A DNA stretch of 64,000 nt, taken from NCBI RefSeq assembly GCF_001078055.1, contig NZ_CP010777.1, forward strand, positions 3,067,001 to 3,131,000. The letters are read 5' to 3'. Positions 25,632 through 34,103 of this stretch are shown here, one piece after another (the first letter of the stretch is position 1; each line of letters starts with the position of its first letter). A program made the position numbers and the translations under genes. Under the pieces are notes generated by a model. That model had not been told where the DNA came from and searched no databases. It worked only from the letters and a program-made list of their open reading frames with translations. Source of the stretch: Rufibacter radiotolerans. GTDB lineage: Bacteria; Bacteroidota; Bacteroidia; Cytophagales; Hymenobacteraceae.

Positions 25632-26426
25632 TTGAAACTCCGGTGGCAGCTTTTTGAATTGGAAGACCAACCCTGGTTCCCGCACGTGGTGCGCCAGGGC
25701 ATGATGGATGTGCTGCGGTTCATGATCATGTGGCTGGGCATCTATAAACCCATTGTGCCCCTGCTCCGTGATGCGCTGGCGCAAACCGGGCAGACGCACC
25801 TTGTAGACCTCTGCTCCGGGGCCGGCGGCGGCATCCAGCAGATCTGGCAGCAACTGGAAACCCAAACCGGGCAACGCACCACCATTACCCTCACTGACAA
25901 ATTCCCTAACCTGGAAGCCTACCAATACCTAGCCAGCCAGAGTGGCGGTGCCCTGCAGTTTGAAACAGAGCCCGTAGATGCCACCGCGGTGCCGGCCCGG
26001 TTAACCGGCTTCCGGACTGTTTTCTCGGCGTTTCACCACTTTCCGCCGGCGGCAGCCCAGGCTATCCTGGCAGATGCCGTACGGCAGAACCAGGGAATTG
26101 GGGTGTTTGAAGGCGCAGGCAAACGCTGGCATGAATTGCTTCTGGTGTGGTTGGTATTCCCGTGGCTCATTTTGCTCATTACGCCGTTCATCAGGCCCTT
26201 CAGATGGAGCAGGCTGATCTTTACGTATGTGGTACCGTTTATTCCGGTGGGCACGGTTTGGGACGGCACCGTTTCCTTGCTGCGCATGTACACGCCCGGG
26301 CACCTGCAAACCATGGTCAATGCCCTTAACGCCCCGCACTATACCTGGCACATTGGCCGGGCCCGGCACTGGAGTGGCACCGGGGTCTTGTATTTGATTG
26401 GATATCCTTCTAAACTGCAGCCATGA
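25632..26426 (+). CDS. class I SAM-dependent methyltransferase-like protein
   Basis: This 264-residue protein starts with TTG at 25632; no earlier ATG exists and ELEDQPWFPHVVRQGMMD is a family-typical opening that needs this start. It has a Rossmann glycine motif LVDLCSGAGGG near residue 57, an acidic strand end ITLTDKFPN and a membrane-like helix WLVFPWLILLITPFIRP around 180. It overlaps the UbiA gene by 4 bp (ATGA), so the two are co-translated. It probably methylates the product or a lipid partner of that enzyme; the substrate is not readable. Confidence 0.72.
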   Translation: MKLRWQLFELEDQPWFPHVVRQGMMDVLRFMIMWLGIYKPIVPLLRDALAQTGQTHLVDLCSGAGGGIQQIWQQLETQTGQRTTITLTDKFPNLEAYQYLASQSGGALQFETEPVDATAVPARLTGFRTVFSAFHHFPPAAAQAILADAVRQNQGIGVFEGAGKRWHELLLVWLVFPWLILLITPFIRPFRWSRLIFTYVVPFIPVGTVWDGTVSLLRMYTPGHLQTMVNALNAPHYTWHIGRARHWSGTGVLYLIGYPSKLQP

Positions 26427-27307
26427 AATCTTCCTGGCCAGATGCCTGGCGCCTCCTGCGCATTCCTTTTTCCTTGTTCTTGATGCCCATTTTCTGGTTC
26501 GCGCTGAGTGCGGCCCCGGAAGAGGTGACCTTTTGGCGCGCGGCCGCCGTTTTCCTGATCCTGCATGTGTTGGTTTACCCTGCCAGCAACGGCTATAATT
26601 CCTATTATGACCGCGACGAAGGCAGCATTGGAGGCCTGAAGCACCCGCCCCAGGTCACCGAAAGCCTGTATTGGCTGGTACTGGCTTTTGATGTACTGGC
26701 CGTGGTATTATCTGCCTTTCTTTCTCTGCCGTTTGCCTTATTGGTGCTGGTGTATCTGCTGGTTTCCAAGGCCTATAGCTATAAGGGAATCCGTCTGAAG
26801 CAGTACCCGCTGGGGAGTACCCTGGTGGTAGTGATTTTCCAGGGGGCGTTCACTTTTCTCATGGTGCAGGTAGGGATTGGCGTTTCAGAAAACACTTTGT
26901 GGCATACCACCAATCTGCTGCTGGCGCTGGTCAGTTCGCTTTTCCTGTGCGGCTCCTACCCCCTCACCCAGGTGTACCAGCACCAGGAAGATGCCCGTCG
27001 CGGCGACCGCACCCTTAGCTTGCTTTTGGGCATAAATGGCACGTTTCTGTTTGCCGCCTTAAGTCTCCTGCTGGCCACCGGTCTTCTGCTGTATACCTAT
27101 TGGCTCAGGCAAGAACAGATTAACAGCCTCTTCTTCCTGCTCTGCACCTTTCCGGTGCTGGCGGTTTTCACATGGTGGGTCTGGCAGGTGCGGCAAAGCC
27201 CAACGGCGGCCAGTTTTGAGAACACCATGCGCATGAACAAGGTCTCCTCGTTGAGCATGAGCCTGGCGTTTGGTCTTATGCTGGCCTGGCATTTCTGGGC
27301 AGGCTAA
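26423..27307 (+). CDS. UbiA-family prenyltransferase
   Basis: This 294-residue protein has about eight membrane helices and both aspartate-rich motifs of UbiA enzymes: NGYNSYYDRDEGSIGG (first Asp motif, near residue 57) and YQHQEDARRGDRTL (second, near residue 190). Such enzymes join an isoprenoid diphosphate to an aromatic or lipid acceptor in the membrane. It is not next to quinone, haem or chlorophyll genes but is coupled to a methyltransferase, which resembles tailoring pairs in Bacteroidota lipid or polyketide loci. The substrate is unknown. Confidence 0.82.
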   Translation: MKSSWPDAWRLLRIPFSLFLMPIFWFALSAAPEEVTFWRAAAVFLILHVLVYPASNGYNSYYDRDEGSIGGLKHPPQVTESLYWLVLAFDVLAVVLSAFLSLPFALLVLVYLLVSKAYSYKGIRLKQYPLGSTLVVVIFQGAFTFLMVQVGIGVSENTLWHTTNLLLALVSSLFLCGSYPLTQVYQHQEDARRGDRTLSLLLGINGTFLFAALSLLLATGLLLYTYWLRQEQINSLFFLLCTFPVLAVFTWWVWQVRQSPTAASFENTMRMNKVSSLSMSLAFGLMLAWHFWAG

Positions 27308-27341
27308 GCCCGCCAACTATGCCCCGCCAGACACGTACCTA

Positions 27342-27376
27342 GTTTTAGGTTCTTTCCCTGAAAACATGCTTAAAAC
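27342..27376. repeat. GTTTT/AAAAC palindrome, copy 13, contains a start codon
   Basis: 35-bp copy 34 bp after the UbiA stop. The right arm reads AAAACATGCTTAAAAC, and its ATG (27366) is the start codon of the next gene. Confidence 0.8.
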
Positions 27377-27986
27377 GCTTACTTGTCTTTTATCCCTTTT
27401 GGTTTTGTTAGTTGGTTGCCAATCTTCTACGGAGGAGACTACCTCTAAAACCGTGTCTAAAGACGGCCAGACCAAAACCACCACCCGCACTACCGGCAAA
27501 ACTCCAGGCAAGAAAAATAAGAACATACAACACATTGTCCAGCGCACCCATCATTTTTCTTCTCCAGACCAGCCAGATTATTTCAGGTTAGCGCTGCACG
27601 GTGACGCCGTTACCAGCGGCCAAGTAGAATTCACCATCACTACCCAGGGCGGCCAGAAAATCTACGAGGAGCATTTCCCGGCTGCCGACTTAGAAGCCAG
27701 CATGGTCTATGAAATGAAAACACCCACCGCCAGCCCCTCAGAGCGCGAAGCCTATATCCTGAAACGGATGGAAGAGTTTTTCCAGCCCTCCAATTTCATT
27801 TCCCCGGCCATCTCCGAAGGCGCTTCCCTTCCCACTGATACCAATCAAGTTGCAACCTGGAAAAGAATACAAGCCAACCCCGCTTCTATTGGATTCAAGT
27901 ATTTGCTTGGAAAGGAAGACGGTCGTTTACTGGCCTATGACCCCGCAGAGAAAAAGGCGGTGCGCTACGGCAGTTTTGGTGGTTAG
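27366..27986 (+). CDS. lipoprotein of unknown function
   Basis: This 206-residue protein has an SPase II signal peptide (MLKTLTCLLSLLVLLVGC) with lipobox LVGC, then a Ser/Thr/Lys-rich tether (about 19-50) and a domain with YFRLALHGDAVTSGQVEFTI and YILKRMEEFFQPSNFISPAI. I do not recognise the domain. The ATG lies in the right arm of a GTTTT palindrome, so the first four codons (MLKT) are made of repeat sequence. It has no close partner gene; UbiA ends 58 bp upstream. Confidence 0.75.
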   Translation: MLKTLTCLLSLLVLLVGCQSSTEETTSKTVSKDGQTKTTTRTTGKTPGKKNKNIQHIVQRTHHFSSPDQPDYFRLALHGDAVTSGQVEFTITTQGGQKIYEEHFPAADLEASMVYEMKTPTASPSEREAYILKRMEEFFQPSNFISPAISEGASLPTDTNQVATWKRIQANPASIGFKYLLGKEDGRLLAYDPAEKKAVRYGSFGG

Positions 27987-28087
27987 CTTGGTTAGCAGCT
28001 AGTTGTTAGTTGTCAGTGGTTTCTTGTTAACTAAAACCTTATTCCTCTGGTCCTTCTTCTTATACAACTTACCGCTTTTCTCTACCC

Positions 28088-28258
28088 GCTGGCGCGAGTC
28101 TTCAGACTCGTGACTTGTGATAAAGGGTAGTCTCCGGACTACCCTCACTGCATAGTAGTGAACCTGCGCTTTGCTGATCCTATACATTTCCGCTGGGGTT
28201 CCCGGGGAGTCTGGAGACTCCCTTCATCTTTCATCACGAGACTTTAGTCTGGCGCCAG
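28088..28258. repeat. cluster of four AGTCT/AGACT palindromes (REP-like)
   Basis: Four small hairpins: 28095-28110 (CGAGTCTTCAGACTCG), 28125-28144 (GGGTAGTC...GACTACCC type), 28205-28222 (GGGAGTCTGGAGACTCCC) and about 28237-28252. The outermost segments (CTGGCGCGAGTC and GTCTGGCGCCAG) are also inverted relative to each other, as in bacterial interspersed mosaic elements. Confidence 0.8.
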
Positions 28259-28287
28259 TTGGTTTATTCGAAACCGATTGGTTTCGC

Positions 28288-28322
28288 GTTTTAAGCCTGT
28301 TTTCTGTAAACCCGGCCAAAAC
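28288..28322. repeat. GTTTT/AAAAC palindrome, copy 14
   Basis: 35-bp copy between the REP-like cluster and the rho terminator, 113 bp downstream of the rho stop. Confidence 0.75.
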
Positions 28323-28335
28323 CGCAAAAGGCCTA

Positions 28336-28383
28336 AAACAAGGAAGGCCCCGCAGATTTCTCTGCGGGGCCTTCCTTGTTTTT
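28336..28383. terminator. strong hairpin terminator downstream of rho
   Basis: AAGGAAGGCCCCGCAGA pairs with TCTGCGGGGCCTTCCTT, with A4-C-A-A before and TTGTTTTT after; usable from both strands. Confidence 0.9.
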
Positions 28384-28435
28384 ACAACACAAAATGAATC
28401 TTGTGTCTAGTATCTAAATCTTTTGTCCCTAAAAA

Positions 28436-30340
28436 CTAGCTGTTCATGGAGATCAGGAACTCATCATTGTCTTTGGTGCCTTTCATGCGGTCTTTCAGGA
28501 ACTCCATGGCTTCCACAGAATTCATGTCAGACATGAACTTACGCAGGATCCAGACACGGCTGAGCTCGTCGCGGTCCATTAACAGGTCTTCACGGCGGGT
28601 ACCAGAAGCCGGAACGTCAATGGCTGGGTACACGCGCTTGTTGGCCAGTTTGCGATCCAACTGAAGCTCCATGTTACCGGTTCCTTTGAACTCTTCAAAG
28701 ATTACCTCATCCATTTTAGAGCCAGTCTCAATAAGCGCCGTAGCGATAATGGTCAAAGAACCACCGTTCTCCACGTTACGGGCCGCCCCGAAGAAGCGCT
28801 TAGGCTTGTGCAGGGCGTTGGCATCTACCCCACCAGATAGGATTTTACCGGAAGACGGCACCACGGTATTATAAGCGCGGGCCAGACGGGTAATAGAATC
28901 CAGAAGAATAACCACATCATGGCCACACTCTACCATGCGCTTGGCTTTGTCAAGCACAATGCTGGAGATTTTCACGTGGCGCTCGGCTTGCTCATCAAAG
29001 GTAGAGGCAATCACCTCGGCGTTTACGCTGCGGGCCATGTCGGTTACCTCCTCAGGGCGTTCGTCAATCAAGAGAATCATCAGGTAAACCTCGGGGTGAT
29101 TCTCTGTAATGGCGTTAGCTATCTCCTTCAGCAACACCGTTTTACCGGTCTTAGGTTGGGCCACAATCAAACCACGCTGGCCTTTACCAATAGGGGCAAA
29201 AAGGTCCATGATGCGGGTAGAGTATTGGCTGGAGCGGGTGGTCAGTTTCAGGCGTTCCTCAGGGAACAAAGGCGTTAAGTGCTGGAAAGGAATCCGGTCT
29301 CTGATCTCCTCTGTGGTACGTCCGTTCACGGAGTCTACCTTGAGCAGGGCGAAGTATTTCTCGCCTTCTTTAGGAGCGCGCACGGTTCCTTTTACGGTAT
29401 CACCGGTCTTTAAACCAAACAATTTGATCTGCGACGGAGACACATAGATATCATCTGGGCTGGCCAGGTAATGGTAGTGGGAGGAACGCAGGAAGCCGTA
29501 GCCATCTTGCATCAATTCCAGAACACCTTCATTGGCGATAACGCCGTCAAACTCCCTGAAAGTAGGACTATTGGCATTGCCCTGCGGCTGGCGGCCTTGT
29601 TGGGGCTGTTGCTCGCGGCGGTTCTGCCAGTTAGGGTTGTTCTCGCGTCCGTTTTCACGGGGCTGGCTATTTTCGCGGGGCTGATTGCCTTCACGCGGTT
29701 GGCTGTTCTCACGTGGCTGGGCGGCTTCGCGGGGCTCTTTAGGCATGTTTTCCCTTGGCTCGCGGGCAGTGTTCTCACGGGGCTGGGCGTCTCTGCCTTC
29801 GCGTTGCTCTCTTGGCTCACGGGTTGGGCGGTCGGCGCTGTCACGGAACTCACGGGGCTCGCGCTGGTCACGGTTTTCCCTTACCTGAAACTCACGGGGC
29901 TGCATGCGGTTCTCGCGCGGCTCACGGCCTTCTGGGCGCGTTTCCCGCGCTTCTTCCCGGGGGGCACGGGTCACGCGGGGTCTTTCCTCACGGGCGGCAG
30001 CAGGAGCGCGTTCCGCTCTGGCCGGGCGGGCCGGGGCGGTGCGGGCCGGCTTTTCATCGGCGGGGGGCATGGCATCAATTGGTGCCTCAATTGCCTGCGG
30101 GGCCTCGGGGGCCGTCACCTCTGTTACTGCTTCAGGACCTACTTCTGGTTCGCCTGCCACGCGCGCCGCTTTTTTATACTTTTTGGGGAGTTGTTCTACA
30201 GGAGTAATAGCTTGCTGGTCCAGGATTTTGTAAACCAGGTCTTGTTTGCTGAGTTTCTTGAAGTTTGTGACGCCGAGGTTCTCAGCAATTTCTTTGAGCT
30301 CTGAAAGAAGAGAATCTTTCAACTCGTCAATGTTGTACAT
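28436..30340 (-). CDS. rho: transcription termination factor Rho with long disordered insertion
   Basis: This 634-residue protein has a Rho N-terminal helix domain (1-45: [20 protein letters not shown]), then about 200 residues of low complexity (50-255) with many PREN, REPRE and QPRE repeats and a Gln/Asn-rich end. The cold-shock RNA-binding domain follows ([20 protein letters not shown]) and then the RecA-like motor with Walker [15 protein letters not shown], Walker [17 protein letters not shown] and the [20 protein letters not shown] (first 20 shown) loop. It is a hexameric RNA translocase that ends transcription. Disordered insertions are a Bacteroidota hallmark; in Bacteroides thetaiotaomicron Rho such a region has been reported to drive condensates. 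Confidence 0.97.
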   Translation of the reverse strand: MYNIDELKDSLLSELKEIAENLGVTNFKKLSKQDLVYKILDQQAITPVEQLPKKYKKAARVAGEPEVGPEAVTEVTAPEAPQAIEAPIDAMPPADEKPARTAPARPARAERAPAAAREERPRVTRAPREEARETRPEGREPRENRMQPREFQVRENRDQREPREFRDSADRPTREPREQREGRDAQPRENTAREPRENMPKEPREAAQPRENSQPREGNQPRENSQPRENGRENNPNWQNRREQQPQQGRQPQGNANSPTFREFDGVIANEGVLELMQDGYGFLRSSHYHYLASPDDIYVSPSQIKLFGLKTGDTVKGTVRAPKEGEKYFALLKVDSVNGRTTEEIRDRIPFQHLTPLFPEERLKLTTRSSQYSTRIMDLFAPIGKGQRGLIVAQPKTGKTVLLKEIANAITENHPEVYLMILLIDERPEEVTDMARSVNAEVIASTFDEQAERHVKISSIVLDKAKRMVECGHDVVILLDSITRLARAYNTVVPSSGKILSGGVDANALHKPKRFFGAARNVENGGSLTIIATALIETGSKMDEVIFEEFKGTGNMELQLDRKLANKRVYPAIDVPASGTRREDLLMDRDELSRVWILRKFMSDMNSVEAMEFLKDRMKGTKDNDEFLISMNS

Positions 30341-30589
30341 AAATAGAAATAATTAGCTATTCGGTTTTAAAGCATAGCGGTTGCAGAGCGCAACAGACTG
30401 ACGGATAAAAACAGGAAAATGAGTGAAGTAAGATCTAATGAAGAACCTGTGATGGCGGTCGTTCTGAAAATGTACTGCAATGATAGACAGCCCTGCTCTT
30501 AATTACAAGCAATACGAGTTTTTTTATATAAAAAGTTACACATATTTTCATAAATGCACTCGCCTTGGCTAAGCCTATTCAAAATATTC

Positions 30590-30597
30590 TATTTTTG
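30590..30597 (+). promoter_or_regulatory. -7 box TATTTTTG of serS
   Basis: Perfect TAnnTTTG, 21 bp before the serS ATG. Confidence 0.6.
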
Positions 30598-30618
30598 CGC
30601 TAGACAACCAGACGCACC

Positions 30619-31896
30619 ATGTTACAGATACCCGTTTTACGCGAGCAGACAGACCACGTTATTGCCGGTTTAGAGAAAAGAAATTTCCGCAACGCGGCCC
30701 AGGAAGTACAATCCATCCTGGACCTGGACCAGAAACGCCGTTCCCTGCAAACGGAGCGGGACGATCTTTTGGGTAGAGCCAACGCCCTTGCCAAGGAGAT
30801 TGGCGGCCTTATGAAAAGCGGTCAGAAAGAGCAGGCCGAAGTACTCAAATCAGAGACCGCCGACCTGAAGCTTCAGACGAAGGCCTTAGACGAAGAAGTG
30901 CAGCAACTGGAGAATGATCTGCAACAAGCGCTTTACAAGCTCCCCAATATCCCGCACCACAGTGTGCCGGCAGGTCGCTCCTCTGAAGACAACGAAGTAG
31001 TGCTGGAACATGGTTCCATCCCTAACCTGCCTGCCACCGCTGTCCCCCACTGGGACCTGATCAAGCAGTATGACATCATAGACTTTGACCTGGGCAACAA
31101 GATCACCGGGGCCGGTTTTCCGGTCTACAAAGGCCAGGGAGCCCGGCTGCAGCGCGCGCTCATCAACTTCTTCCTGGAGGAAGCCATAACTGCCGGTTAC
31201 ACCGAGGTGCAGCCGCCCATTATGGTGAACGAGGCCTCGGGTTACGGCACCGGCCAGCTCCCTGACAAAGAAGGCCAGATGTACCACGCCGTGGCAGACA
31301 ACCTCTACCTGATTCCCACCGCCGAGGTACCCATCACCAACCTGTACCGTGACGAGATCATCGCCGAAGGTAAACTGCCCATCAAGAACGTGGGCTACAC
31401 GCCCTGTTTCAGAAGAGAAGCCGGTTCCTGGGGTGCCGACGTGCGTGGTCTGAACCGCCTGCACCAGTTTGACAAAGTGGAAATAGTACAGATACAGGCC
31501 CCGGAGAAATCTTACGAGGCGCTGGAGCAAATGAGCCAGTACATTCAGGGCCTACTTCAGAAGCTGGAACTCCCCTACCGCGTGCTGCGTCTTTGCGGCG
31601 GCGACATGGGCTTCACCTCTGCCCTCACCTATGACATGGAAGTGTACTCTGCCGCCCAAGGCCGATGGCTGGAAGTAAGCTCTGTCTCCAACTTTGAAAC
31701 CTACCAGGCCAACCGCCTCAAACTACGCCAGCGCACCGAAGGCGGCAAACCCCAGCTCCTGCACACCCTCAACGGCAGCGCACTGGCCCTGCCCCGCATT
31801 GTAGCGGCATTACTAGAAAATAACCAGACCCCGGAAGGGATTAAATTACCAAAAGCCCTTCACCGGTTCACTGGGTTTGAGATGATTACCAAATAG
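30619..31896 (+). CDS. serS: seryl-tRNA synthetase
   Basis: This 425-residue class II synthetase has the N-terminal coiled-coil arm that grips tRNA-Ser (about 27-105), motif 1 in the dimer interface, motif 2 CFRREAGSWGADVRGLNRLH (near 260-280) and motif 3 LNGSALALPRIVAALLEN (near 385), with TAEVPITN in the active site. It charges tRNA-Ser in the cytoplasm. Length agrees with the family. It is divergent from rho and followed by a GTTTT palindrome with a T tract. Confidence 0.97.
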   Translation: MLQIPVLREQTDHVIAGLEKRNFRNAAQEVQSILDLDQKRRSLQTERDDLLGRANALAKEIGGLMKSGQKEQAEVLKSETADLKLQTKALDEEVQQLENDLQQALYKLPNIPHHSVPAGRSSEDNEVVLEHGSIPNLPATAVPHWDLIKQYDIIDFDLGNKITGAGFPVYKGQGARLQRALINFFLEEAITAGYTEVQPPIMVNEASGYGTGQLPDKEGQMYHAVADNLYLIPTAEVPITNLYRDEIIAEGKLPIKNVGYTPCFRREAGSWGADVRGLNRLHQFDKVEIVQIQAPEKSYEALEQMSQYIQGLLQKLELPYRVLRLCGGDMGFTSALTYDMEVYSAAQGRWLEVSSVSNFETYQANRLKLRQRTEGGKPQLLHTLNGSALALPRIVAALLENNQTPEGIKLPKALHRFTGFEMITK

Positions 31897-31914
31897 CGGT
31901 AAGGAAAATTTATC

Positions 31915-31964
31915 AAAGGCGTTTTAGGCTTGTTTTATGGAAAACAGGCTTAAAACGCCTTTTT
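31915..31964 (+). repeat. GTTTT/AAAAC palindrome, copy 15, with T tract
   Basis: Core 31921-31956, flank AAAGGC/GCCTTTTT. It begins 18 bp after the serS stop and has the form of an intrinsic terminator. Confidence 0.9.
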
Positions 31965-32063
31965 ATATTGGTTCTGTTTTGCTTTCGGCTAGTAATTGTA
32001 GTTAGCCTTGGATTGGCTGCTTCTTATTTTTCTGCCTTTCCATTCCGCCCTTGGCTAGCGTGG

Positions 32064-32238
32064 TGTCTGCTCTCGCCTGAGTCCTTATACTCTTAAGTTT
32101 CATCTGCTCCCTCCGAGCGCTCACGGCCGCGGGGCCCCGTCTTTCCCCCTCGCACTGCCCTTGCGGCCTACTCTTGCTTATCGCTCTTAGCTAAAGCTGT
32201 TGCCGGGCCACAAGCGAGGCGCTCGAGGTAAAGACTGG
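32064..32238 (-). repeat. ~175-bp dispersed repeat, copy A
   Basis: The reverse complement matches 56445-56617 over its whole length, with a few short gaps. The most conserved parts are GAGCGCCTCGCTTGTGGCC, GTAGGCCGCAAGGGCAGTGC, GGGGCCCCGCGGCCGTGAGC and AAGGACTCAGGC. There is no open frame in common; function unknown. Confidence 0.85.
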
Positions 32239-32271
32239 AATCGGGGGAATGGACGCTATGAGTCATTAGCT

Positions 32272-32401
32272 CTTCCGGATTTGCAATCCGGAAGTTCCGA
32301 AAGGGGGATTTGCAATCCCCGGCGGAGGCGGCGTTCCCGATCTTAGTCCCAGGCGGATTGCAAATCCGCTTTACAGAAGTTCGGGATTGCAAATCCCGAA
32401 C
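32272..32401. repeat. cluster of four GGATTTGCAATCC palindromes (REP-like)
   Basis: Hairpins at 32272-32294, 32303-32320, 32353-32369 and 32379-32401. The first two read GGATTTGCAATCC and the last two GGATTGCAAATCC, so they form two head-to-head pairs. Outer stem bases differ between copies. Confidence 0.85.
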
Positions 32402-32416
32402 AGCACACTTGGCTTT

Positions 32417-32451
32417 GTTTTAGAGCCGTTTCTGCAAAACAGGGCCAAAAC
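32417..32451. repeat. GTTTT/AAAAC palindrome, copy 16
   Basis: 35-bp copy within the repeat island; one of three copies not directly downstream of a gene. Confidence 0.75.
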
Positions 32452-32652
32452 GCATCACCGCCTACTAATCACGGACTTTCCGCTTGAGGATTGCCCAAAC
32501 GAGAGTTTGAGGCAGCGAGCGAAGCTCTGAAGAGGGGTGTTTACACAGGAGATTGGCTTTCCACTAGTGCGCAGAGCGCTGCCGCTAACTCTCCGAACAA
32601 CACAGGTGAAGGCTTGAAAGTAAACTCAATAAGATAGAAGACCTTACCGCCC

Positions 32653-32680
32653 GCCGTTGTTGGTGTCCCAGGCCAACAAC
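32653..32680. repeat. GTTGTTGG/CCAACAAC hairpin repeat
   Basis: GCCGTTGTTGGTGTCCCAGG followed by CCAACAAC. A close copy in the same orientation lies at 55811-55842. Confidence 0.65.
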
Positions 32681-32737
32681 CACTTCGTCACCCGCCTCTA
32701 AAAGCCCAAACAGCTACAAACACCAAGAAAAGTACAA

Positions 32738-32986
32738 TTATCCCTTCTCCTCCAATGCGGTATCCAGTTCTTCAGGCGATGGGTTTTTCATGGGGGTGCC
32801 CTCTCCTATGACCACCATCGGGAACCGTACCCTTCCACGGTTCATGTCTTTGATAGCTTGCATGGCTTCCTCGCTTTTTTCTACATCAATGTAATGGAAA
32901 TCCAGGTCCCGCTCTTCAAAATAGCCTTGAATGGCGATGGTCTTTTTACACCAATCGGCGCCGTAGAGGATAGATTTTGCCGGCAT
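32738..32986 (-). CDS. glutaredoxin-like thiol protein
   Basis: This 82-residue protein has a thioredoxin-fold pattern: ILYGADWCKKTIAIQGYFEE at the N-terminus with a CxxT-type active site (one Cys, the second replaced by Thr), FHYIDVEKSEEAMQAI, and RFPMVVIGEG with the cis-Pro region. It resembles small bacterial glutaredoxins that reduce or bind glutathione-like thiols; the single Cys suggests a monothiol mechanism. It follows a repeat island and is divergent from nothing obvious; a weak GTTTT remnant lies just before its start. Confidence 0.75.
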   Translation of the reverse strand: MPAKSILYGADWCKKTIAIQGYFEERDLDFHYIDVEKSEEAMQAIKDMNRGRVRFPMVVIGEGTPMKNPSPEELDTALEEKG

Positions 32987-33017
32987 AACAGTTCAAATCT
33001 GATGTGCCGTCTTGTAC

Positions 33018-33045
33018 TTCTTTTCCTGAAAACAGGCTAAAAAGT
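33018..33045. repeat. GTTTT/AAAAC palindrome remnant, copy 17
   Basis: Only the centre (TTTTCCTGAAAACAGGC) and a weak right arm remain. It lies 15 bp after the GT9 stop on the minus strand. Confidence 0.5.
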
Positions 33046-33060
33046 GAATTTCCTGGGTTG

Positions 33061-34080
33061 TTAGTCTGCCCTACTGATTGGGGGAAGTTCAAAATTGAAC
33101 TGGATTTCGCGCATGCACCGGAAATGGCCTTGCGGGCATTTAGAATAGCCAATCTTGGAGCAGGGGCGGCAATAGAGGTTTTTGACTTCCAGCACTTCAA
33201 AGTTCTGGGTGTACGGGTACATACCAAACTCGGGCACGGTATTGCCCCAGATGCTGTAGATTTTCTTTTGGAAGGCAGCCGCAATGTGCATGAGCCCGGT
33301 GTCATGGCTAAACACCGCCCTGGCCTGCCGCACCAGAGAGGCCGAACCGTTCAGGTTGTACTTTCCGGCGGCGTTATAGATAGCGGTGGTTTTAGACCCG
33401 GTGGAGGAAGTCTGAGAAAGGTAGGGCTGCGTGGTAAAGTAGATTTCTATCATCTTCGCCACCGGCACGTCTTCCTTGCCCCCTAACAGCACGATGGGGC
33501 CGTTTATTCTCTCGCAGAGTTCAATCACTCGGTCAATGGGCAGGCGTTTGGTGTAATGCTGCGCCCCAATGGCTATGGCATAATACCCATTTTGGTGTGT
33601 GGCCGGCAGGGTGGTTATATCTACCTCGTCTTTTTCCGGAATAAAATAATCCAGCCCCAGCCCATCGTTCTGCACACCTAATGAGGTAGCCGTGGCCAGG
33701 TAACGGTCCACAATGTGCACCTTGGGCATCTGGTTGATCTTGAATTTCACCAAAAGCCACTTCTGGTAATTAAGCTTGTTGAAGCTTCGGTGCGGACGGC
33801 CCAGACGGGCCTTCATGATGCGCGTGCGCAGGTTGTGGTGCAGGTCCAGCACCATGTCATAGTTCTCGGCCTTGAGTTGCTCCAGTAAGTCTTTGAGGGA
33901 GTTCTCCAGGCAAAAAACCTTATCCACGTAGGGATTGCTGGCAATAATATTTCTAAAAGCGGCCTTGGTGCAGAAATGAACCTCTACCCCAGGCACCTGC
34001 TGCTTCACGCACCGAATGACCGGAGTGGTAAGCACAATATCGCCAATGGAAGAGAACCGGATGATAAGGATTTTTTTCAC
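33061..34080 (-). CDS. glycosyltransferase family 9 (heptosyltransferase-like)
   Basis: This 339-residue GT-B protein begins KKILIIRFSSIGDIVLTTPV, the family-9 signature, and contains YAIAIGAQHYTKRLP, GPIVLLGGKEDVPVA, and ARAVFSHDTGLMHIAAAFQK with the Asp-Thr-Gly motif that binds the ADP-sugar. It probably adds a heptose or related sugar to lipopolysaccharide core on the cytoplasmic face. It starts with GTG (34078-34080) and has its own -7 box. The C-terminus has a Cys cluster (LYCRPCSKIGYSKCPQGHFR), common in Bacteroidota members. Confidence 0.88.
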   Translation of the reverse strand: MKKILIIRFSSIGDIVLTTPVIRCVKQQVPGVEVHFCTKAAFRNIIASNPYVDKVFCLENSLKDLLEQLKAENYDMVLDLHHNLRTRIMKARLGRPHRSFNKLNYQKWLLVKFKINQMPKVHIVDRYLATATSLGVQNDGLGLDYFIPEKDEVDITTLPATHQNGYYAIAIGAQHYTKRLPIDRVIELCERINGPIVLLGGKEDVPVAKMIEIYFTTQPYLSQTSSTGSKTTAIYNAAGKYNLNGSASLVRQARAVFSHDTGLMHIAAAFQKKIYSIWGNTVPEFGMYPYTQNFEVLEVKNLYCRPCSKIGYSKCPQGHFRCMREIQFNFELPPISRAD

Positions 34081-34103
34081 GCGCCTGCCGTTTGTTGCCG
34101 GGG

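Larger units (their letters stand above)
31897..32737. other. intergenic repeat island between serS and the glutaredoxin-like gene
   Basis: An 841-bp stretch without a credible gene. It holds GTTTT copies 15 and 16, one end of a 175-bp dispersed repeat (32064-32238), four GGATTTGCAATCC-type palindromes (32272-32401), a GGGGTGTTTACAC motif near 32536-32549 that recurs inverted at about 56304-56320, and a GTTGTTGGTGT hairpin (32653-32680) that recurs at 55811-55842. Small open frames here are repeat artefacts. Confidence 0.75.

Noticed and set aside
29471..30304. Long plus-strand reading frame (277 codons) opposite rho
   Set aside because: It is the complement of the low-complexity PRE-repeat region of rho; the biased codons keep the opposite frames open. 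The protein is a Leu/Gly/Phe-rich artefact.
32168..32392. Minus-strand frame of 74 codons
   Set aside because: It covers the GGATTTGCAATCC palindromes and part of the 175-bp repeat; not a gene.
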